From Candidatus Methanofastidiosia archaeon (GTDB taxonomy: Archaea; Methanobacteriota_B; Thermococci; Methanofastidiosales; Methanofastidiosaceae), in assembly GCA_003558335.1 (NCBI GenBank), contig PWMA01000154.1, positions 1 through 43,753 on the forward strand: a stretch of 43,753 nt of DNA, read 5' to 3'. The position numbers were made by a program, and so were the translations under genes. This document shows, in pieces, positions 39,985 to 43,753 of this stretch. The stretch's first letter is position 1, and the number at the start of each line of letters is the position of its first letter. The notes under the pieces are model-generated. The model was given only the letters and a program-made list of their open reading frames with translations, searched no databases and was not told the DNA's origin.

Positions 39985-40494
39985 TTAAAAGTATAAAAAT
40001 CCTACCTTTGATTGTAGAAAATGCTTTACTCCCTTATTTCTCATTATTATTTCCATAAGCACGCCTAGTACTATCAATTCTGCCACCCCCTTCACTAATA
40101 TGGTATATAAGACAGGCGATGGAAGCCCATAGGGGATTTTTAGTATTCCTAGCGTTATGTATATCAAAAAGGCTTCAGGTATCCATCCTCCTATAACAGC
40201 AATAAAAGGCCTTGTCTTTTTAGACAGAATAGCAATACAAACTCCTGTTAAAGCTTTAATAGGCGGTACTAAAAAATTACCAAAGGTGATGCCTGGCCAT
40301 ATTCCGACTATAAATCCTGTTATACCTCCAAATATGGGGCCTAATAAAATTGAAGCAAGTACTGTTCCTATGTGGGAAAGATCAAGATAAACGTTTGGCA
40401 CAGGTGTTGGAATAAGTAGTATGGTTCCAAATAAGATTCCTATTGCTGCAAATATTGCAGTGAATGCGATATATTTTGAATTAATAGATTTCAA
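39985..40494 (-). CDS. ECF transporter S component
   Basis: A 169-residue membrane protein with about five to six helices. Features are FTAIFAAIGILFG, DLSHIGTVLASILLGPIFGGITGFIVG (partly quoted) and KALTGVCIAIL, the pattern of substrate-capture (S) subunits of energy-coupling-factor vitamin transporters. Substrate unknown. TTG start with GGTGAT upstream. No energy-coupling ATPase or T subunit is nearby, so it would share a module encoded elsewhere (group II type). Confidence 0.82.
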   Translation of the reverse strand: MKSINSKYIAFTAIFAAIGILFGTILLIPTPVPNVYLDLSHIGTVLASILLGPIFGGITGFIVGIWPGITFGNFLVPPIKALTGVCIAILSKKTRPFIAVIGGWIPEAFLIYITLGILKIPYGLPSPVLYTILVKGVAELIVLGVLMEIIMRNKGVKHFLQSKVGFLYF

Positions 40495-40563
40495 TAAATC
40501 ACCATAAAAAATAATAGTCTAAATCAATATATAAATATTTGGGTAGATACTTAAAAATGAGTA

Positions 40564-42261
40564 TTACATTTCTTCTGGTGCACTTATTCCAAGAAGCATT
40601 AAACTATTATTCAATACTATCTTTGTTGCTCTTACAAGACTTATTCTAAAATCTCTATTTGTTTTAGCATTTAATACGCGGCATTCATGATAAAACTCAT
40701 TAAAGCATTTGGCAACATCATAAGTATAATTAGACAAATAATCTGGCCTGTAATCAATTGAGGCCTTTTCAACTATTTCAGGAAACTCTGAAAGAATAAA
40801 AACTAGTTTATACTCTTTTTCACTGAGCTCATCTATTTGAAATTTACCTTTTACGCATTCTGCCTTGTTTAAAATTCCTGCAGCTCTTGCATGGGCATAC
40901 TGGATATATGGTGCTGTATCACCTTCAAAGTCTAAAGCCCTTTTCCAGTTGAATATAATTTTTTTGTTATTATCCTTCATCATACTATATTTTAATGCGC
41001 CAATAGTCACAATTTCTGATATTTCTTGAGCATTAGAGATGTTTCTTTCTCTAACCTGTTTTATTGCTTCTTTATTAACAAACTTCTTTAAATCTGAATA
41101 CAGCACAACATTTCCTTCTCTAGAGGACATTTTACCCTCTTCAAGCATTACGAGCTCATATGATAGGTGGTAGCATTTCTTAGCTTGGCTAAATCCCATA
41201 ATCTCCAAAGTTTTGAATAGTTGTTTGAAATAGAACTTCTGCTCACTTCCAACAACATATAGTGAACGATCAATTTTAAAATCTTTAAATTTTCTTTCTG
41301 CAAGTGCAATGTCCTTTGTTGAGTAAAGAGCCGTTCCATCATTACGAAGAATAACAAATTCATCAAGATTGTGGTCTATTAGATCAACAACGATTGCCCC
41401 TTCTTTGTTCTTTGCAATACCTTTTTCTAATAGTTCAAAGGCTACTTTTGTTCCTTTGTCCTTAACTTCACTCTCATAAAAGAAAATATCAAATTCAATT
41501 CCAAGTTCTTTGTAAATCCTCTTAAACTCTTCAAGACTCCATTCTCTTGTCATTTCCCAGACTTTCATAGTTTGTTTTTCTTCTTCATACAATTTCTTTA
41601 GGACTTCTCTGTATTCTTCATCGTAGATTTCAGATTTCTTTAATTTGTTATCAGCTTCAGAATACACTTTTCCTAAAAAATCTCCTTTATTACCTTCTGG
41701 AATAAATCCACTGTAGAACTTCATATAACCCCATATACATTTGGCAACATGGGCTCCAACGTCTCCTATATAATTTGCTCTTATAGTTTGATAACCAGAA
41801 AATTCCATGATATTGGCCAAGGCATCTCCAAGACAAACATTTCTAAGATGGCCTATGTGAAATGATTTATGCGTGTTTGGTTGTGAATATTCAACCATGA
41901 CTTTCTCATTTTTTTTATTACCTTTTCCATAGAGTTCGTATTCACTAACTATTTTCTCAATTGTAGCATTTGAAAAAAATTTTCTATCAAAAAAGAAGTT
42001 TATATATCCCCCTGATATTTCTATTTTTTCTACCCCATTTGGCAATGAAATATTCTCTGATATATTCTCTGCAATTTCAAATGGACTTCTCTTCTGTTTT
42101 TTTGCAAGTTCAAACGAAAGTGGAGTTGCAATGTCGCCTAATTTAAGATCAGGCGTCTTTGAAAAAACTATATCTATACTCAAATCTCCTTCTGAACTAA
42201 TAACCTTTTTTATAGAGTCTTTCAATTCTTCTTTTAAATTTTTGAGCAATATATTCCCCAC
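40564..42261 (-). CDS. argS: Arginyl-tRNA synthetase
   Basis: A full-length 565-residue class I synthetase. The N-terminal tRNA-recognition domain is followed by the HIGH motif in SFHIGHLRN (His135-His138), NYIGDVGAHVAK, and the KMSK-type motif as GKMSSREGNVV (377-380). The C-terminal anticodon-binding domain ends SLMLLGISAPEEM. The GTG at 42261 is about 26 bases from a TATA-like GATAAAAAG. If the transcript starts there it is either leaderless on GTG or uses the TTG at 42249, which has GGGGA five bases upstream. I keep the longer form. Confidence 0.95.
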   Translation of the reverse strand: MGNILLKNLKEELKDSIKKVISSEGDLSIDIVFSKTPDLKLGDIATPLSFELAKKQKRSPFEIAENISENISLPNGVEKIEISGGYINFFFDRKFFSNATIEKIVSEYELYGKGNKKNEKVMVEYSQPNTHKSFHIGHLRNVCLGDALANIMEFSGYQTIRANYIGDVGAHVAKCIWGYMKFYSGFIPEGNKGDFLGKVYSEADNKLKKSEIYDEEYREVLKKLYEEEKQTMKVWEMTREWSLEEFKRIYKELGIEFDIFFYESEVKDKGTKVAFELLEKGIAKNKEGAIVVDLIDHNLDEFVILRNDGTALYSTKDIALAERKFKDFKIDRSLYVVGSEQKFYFKQLFKTLEIMGFSQAKKCYHLSYELVMLEEGKMSSREGNVVLYSDLKKFVNKEAIKQVRERNISNAQEISEIVTIGALKYSMMKDNNKKIIFNWKRALDFEGDTAPYIQYAHARAAGILNKAECVKGKFQIDELSEKEYKLVFILSEFPEIVEKASIDYRPDYLSNYTYDVAKCFNEFYHECRVLNAKTNRDFRISLVRATKIVLNNSLMLLGISAPEEM

Positions 42262-42303
42262 AGAAAAACTAAATAGAATCTTTTTATCACTTTTGGTTAA
42301 TAA

Positions 42304-42891
42304 TTAAATTTTAAAAAATGTATTTGAAGTAGCTTCTATAACATCATTAGCGCTGTGTATAAGTGGGATATTTCCATCATTTAGAACATAGATTATTAAT
42401 AGTATATTTATTACCAAAAGTATCACAACTAAGATTATAAATAACTTCTTTTTACTTGATATTTCCATTCTTTTTTTTGGTATCTCTCTTCTCTTAAGTG
42501 TTTTACCTCTTTCAACTACCGGCATCATAGGAGGAACATCATGTTGAGGTATTTCTTTCATGGGCGCGGTAACACCTTGGTAAGACTCTTCTTTCATTTT
42601 TTCTGGAAGGACTTCTTGATCAATCCCTTGTTTTTCAAAACTTTCTTCAACTGGAGATATTGGTTCTTCTTTTTGATCAATATCAACTTCTTCAATAAAT
42701 ACATCTTTGTCTTTTATAAATATCTCATTTGGTTTTCCCAATCTAACATGTGCTATATTTAGAATTCTATCACAGTTAGAACAAGGCTGTTCTTCAATAC
42801 ATGTGAAATGAAAAGTCATATTACAGTAACTACAGTAACTCATTTCCAAATTGTCTTTTATTTTTTTACTACAAATGCCACACGTTTCCAT
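42304..42891 (-). CDS. RING/PHD-like zinc-finger membrane protein
   Basis: A 195-residue protein. Residues 4-40 form Cys4-x2-Cys7-x12-Cys20-x2-Cys23-x4-His28-x2-Cys31-x5-Cys37-x2-Cys40, the C4HC3 order of cross-brace zinc fingers. A linker of about 105 residues rich in Glu and Pro follows, then a basic patch (KTLKRREIPKKR), one membrane helix (about 149-171) and a 24-residue outside tail. I recognise no family. The layout suggests a membrane-tethered cytoplasmic zinc module, possibly for protein-protein interaction. TATA box (42911-42920) 24 bases before the ATG suggests a leaderless mRNA. Confidence 0.8.
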   Translation of the reverse strand: METCGICSKKIKDNLEMSYCSYCNMTFHFTCIEEQPCSNCDRILNIAHVRLGKPNEIFIKDKDVFIEEVDIDQKEEPISPVEESFEKQGIDQEVLPEKMKEESYQGVTAPMKEIPQHDVPPMMPVVERGKTLKRREIPKKRMEISSKKKLFIILVVILLVINILLIIYVLNDGNIPLIHSANDVIEATSNTFFKI

Positions 42892-42910
42892 GAGTAGTTA
42901 TTGTTTTTTA

Positions 42911-42920
42911 AATATAAAAA
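42911..42920 (-). promoter_or_regulatory. TATA box for the zinc-finger membrane protein
   Basis: Minus-strand TTTTTATATT, centred about 24 bases before the ATG at 42891. The divergent transketolase gene has TTTATATTG at about 42967-42975, 26-34 bases before its ATG. Confidence 0.5.
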
Positions 42921-43000
42921 GTTTAGCTTGTTATTTTGTTCTTATTGAAAATTAACCATAAATCATTTATATTGAAAAAAATTACACTATATTAGATAAG

Positions 43001-43753
43001 ATGAAAACTAAAGAAACTTTTGATGATTTGACTATTAATAAATTAGAGAAAAAATCTAATAAGATAAGAAAAGATATAATTGAAATGATATATTACGCTA
43101 AATCAGGCCATCCAGGTGGATCTTTATCTTCCGCAGATATTGTAACATCTCTATACTTTCACATAATGAATCATGATCCAAAAAATCCTTTTTGGGAGGG
43201 AAGAGATCGGTTTATTCTAAGTAAAGGACATGCTTGCCCCTCACAGTATGCAGCTTTGGCTGAATCTGGGTATTTTGATCTGAATGAATTAAAAAATCTT
43301 AGAAAGGCTGAATGTATGCTTCAAGGACATCCTTGTGTAAAGACACCTGGTGTTGAGATTTCAACAGGATCCTTGGGCCAAGGTCTTTCTATTGCAATTG
43401 GAATGGCATTGGGACTGAAATTAGACGGTAGCAACTCTAGAGTTTTTGCAGTACTTGGGGATGGAGAGCTGCAGTCCGGACAAGTCTGGGAAGCAATGAT
43501 GTCTGCTCCCAATTTTAAACTTGGGAATCTAACGGCAATAATTGATCGAAACATGCTACAAATAGACGGTCCTACAGAAAAGGTCATGGCAATTGAACCA
43601 CTGTTGGATAAACTTAAAGCATTTAATTGGCAAGTTTATGAAATTGATGGCCATGATATTTCTGAGATCATAGAAACTATAAATGAAGGACTCATGATAA
43701 AAGATAAACCAAAGATAATAATAGCACACACAGTCAAAGGTAAAGGAGTTTCT
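43001..43753 (+). CDS. Transketolase, N-terminal part (cut by window edge)
   Basis: At least 251 residues of the thiamine-diphosphate-binding half of transketolase. Motifs are KSGHPGGSLSSADIV near residue 38, ILSKGHACPSQY, QGHPCVKTPGVEISTGSLGQGLS (partly quoted) and the TPP motif GDGELQSGQVWEA starting at Asp154, with the Asn of IIDRN about 30 residues on. It ends in HTVKGKG at the window edge. Archaea usually have this as a separate N-terminal subunit of about 270-290 residues, with the C-terminal half in the next gene; the window does not show it. It would make pentoses from hexose and triose phosphates. Confidence 0.93.
   Translation, partial: MKTKETFDDLTINKLEKKSNKIRKDIIEMIYYAKSGHPGGSLSSADIVTSLYFHIMNHDPKNPFWEGRDRFILSKGHACPSQYAALAESGYFDLNELKNLRKAECMLQGHPCVKTPGVEISTGSLGQGLSIAIGMALGLKLDGSNSRVFAVLGDGELQSGQVWEAMMSAPNFKLGNLTAIIDRNMLQIDGPTEKVMAIEPLLDKLKAFNWQVYEIDGHDISEIIETINEGLMIKDKPKIIIAHTVKGKGVS

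Noticed and set aside
1..43753. CRISPR array, insertion sequence, integrase or prophage genes
   Set aside because: No regularly spaced repeats, transposase or integrase motifs, terminal inverted repeats or abrupt changes in base composition were seen.

Overview
The window is a dense, AT-rich stretch of archaeal chromosome. It carries archaeal replication factor C, a three-gene replication protein A (RPA) set, an alpha-type proteasome subunit, four exosome subunits, RNA polymerase subunits P and L, ribosomal protein eL43 (L37Ae), SRP19, RNase P Pop5 and Brix. Five consecutive methanogenesis marker genes (mmp6-5-15-17-7) place it in a methanogenic, or at least MCR-bearing, lineage. A fused NifJ-type pyruvate:ferredoxin oxidoreductase is unusual next to such genes, since most methanogens use split PorABCD. 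My best guess, an inference only, is a 'Candidatus Methanofastidiosa' (WSA2/Arc I) type genome. I see no rRNA, tRNA, CRISPR array, insertion sequence or prophage, and no gene-free gap above 300 bases.

Layout. 1-9.5 kb: the truncated pyruvate oxidoreductase, a nitroreductase, DUF211, SRP19, HypA, an RFC small / RFC large / aminotransferase operon, and a ThyX / dCMP deaminase pair for dTMP synthesis. 9.5-16.1 kb: an AT-rich promoter region with a repeated TTGATTATCA motif, a small unknown protein, a multi-domain surface protein, a COG2509 flavoprotein / HAD phosphatase / exported protein operon, and an oppositely oriented ACT-like / adenosine-specific kinase / flavin reductase operon. 16.2-21.9 kb: the conserved archaeal exosome superoperon (Pop5, PsmA, SBDS, Rrp4, Rrp41, Rrp42, eL43, RpoP, Brix), continuing into Hjc and a small basic protein. 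Its SBDS gene is interrupted by one in-frame TAA. 22-28 kb: a membrane J-protein, a tandem-duplicated unknown, PanE-like reductase, the RPA operon ending in a LOG-family protein that seems to start at AUU, and a PHP phosphoesterase. 28-33.1 kb: a small two-helix protein with a sodium:solute symporter, then the mmp cluster. 33.1-43.8 kb: a flippase, a membrane winged-helix protein, a TatD hydrolase, DUF192, a short candidate RNA with a hairpin terminator, a THUMP protein, a METTL5-like methyltransferase / Csl4 / DUF2067 / RpoL operon, an ECF S component, ArgS, a RING-like zinc-finger membrane protein, and the start of transketolase.

Working together: the mmp proteins very likely support assembly or ATP-driven reductive activation of methyl-coenzyme M reductase. 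Exosome, RNase P, proteasome, SBDS and Brix form the usual archaeal RNA-processing and ribosome-biogenesis neighbourhood. Translation signals are mixed. Operon-internal genes carry GGTG/GGAG ribosome binding sites, often with TTG or GTG starts. Many operon-leading genes have a TATA box about 24-28 bases before the start codon, suggesting leaderless mRNAs.

Items most worth a second look: the SBDS nonsense codon, the implied AUU start, the short RNA/attenuator candidate near 37.26 kb, the RING-like zinc-finger membrane protein, the tandem-repeat unknown, and the mmp cluster without mmp3 beside it.
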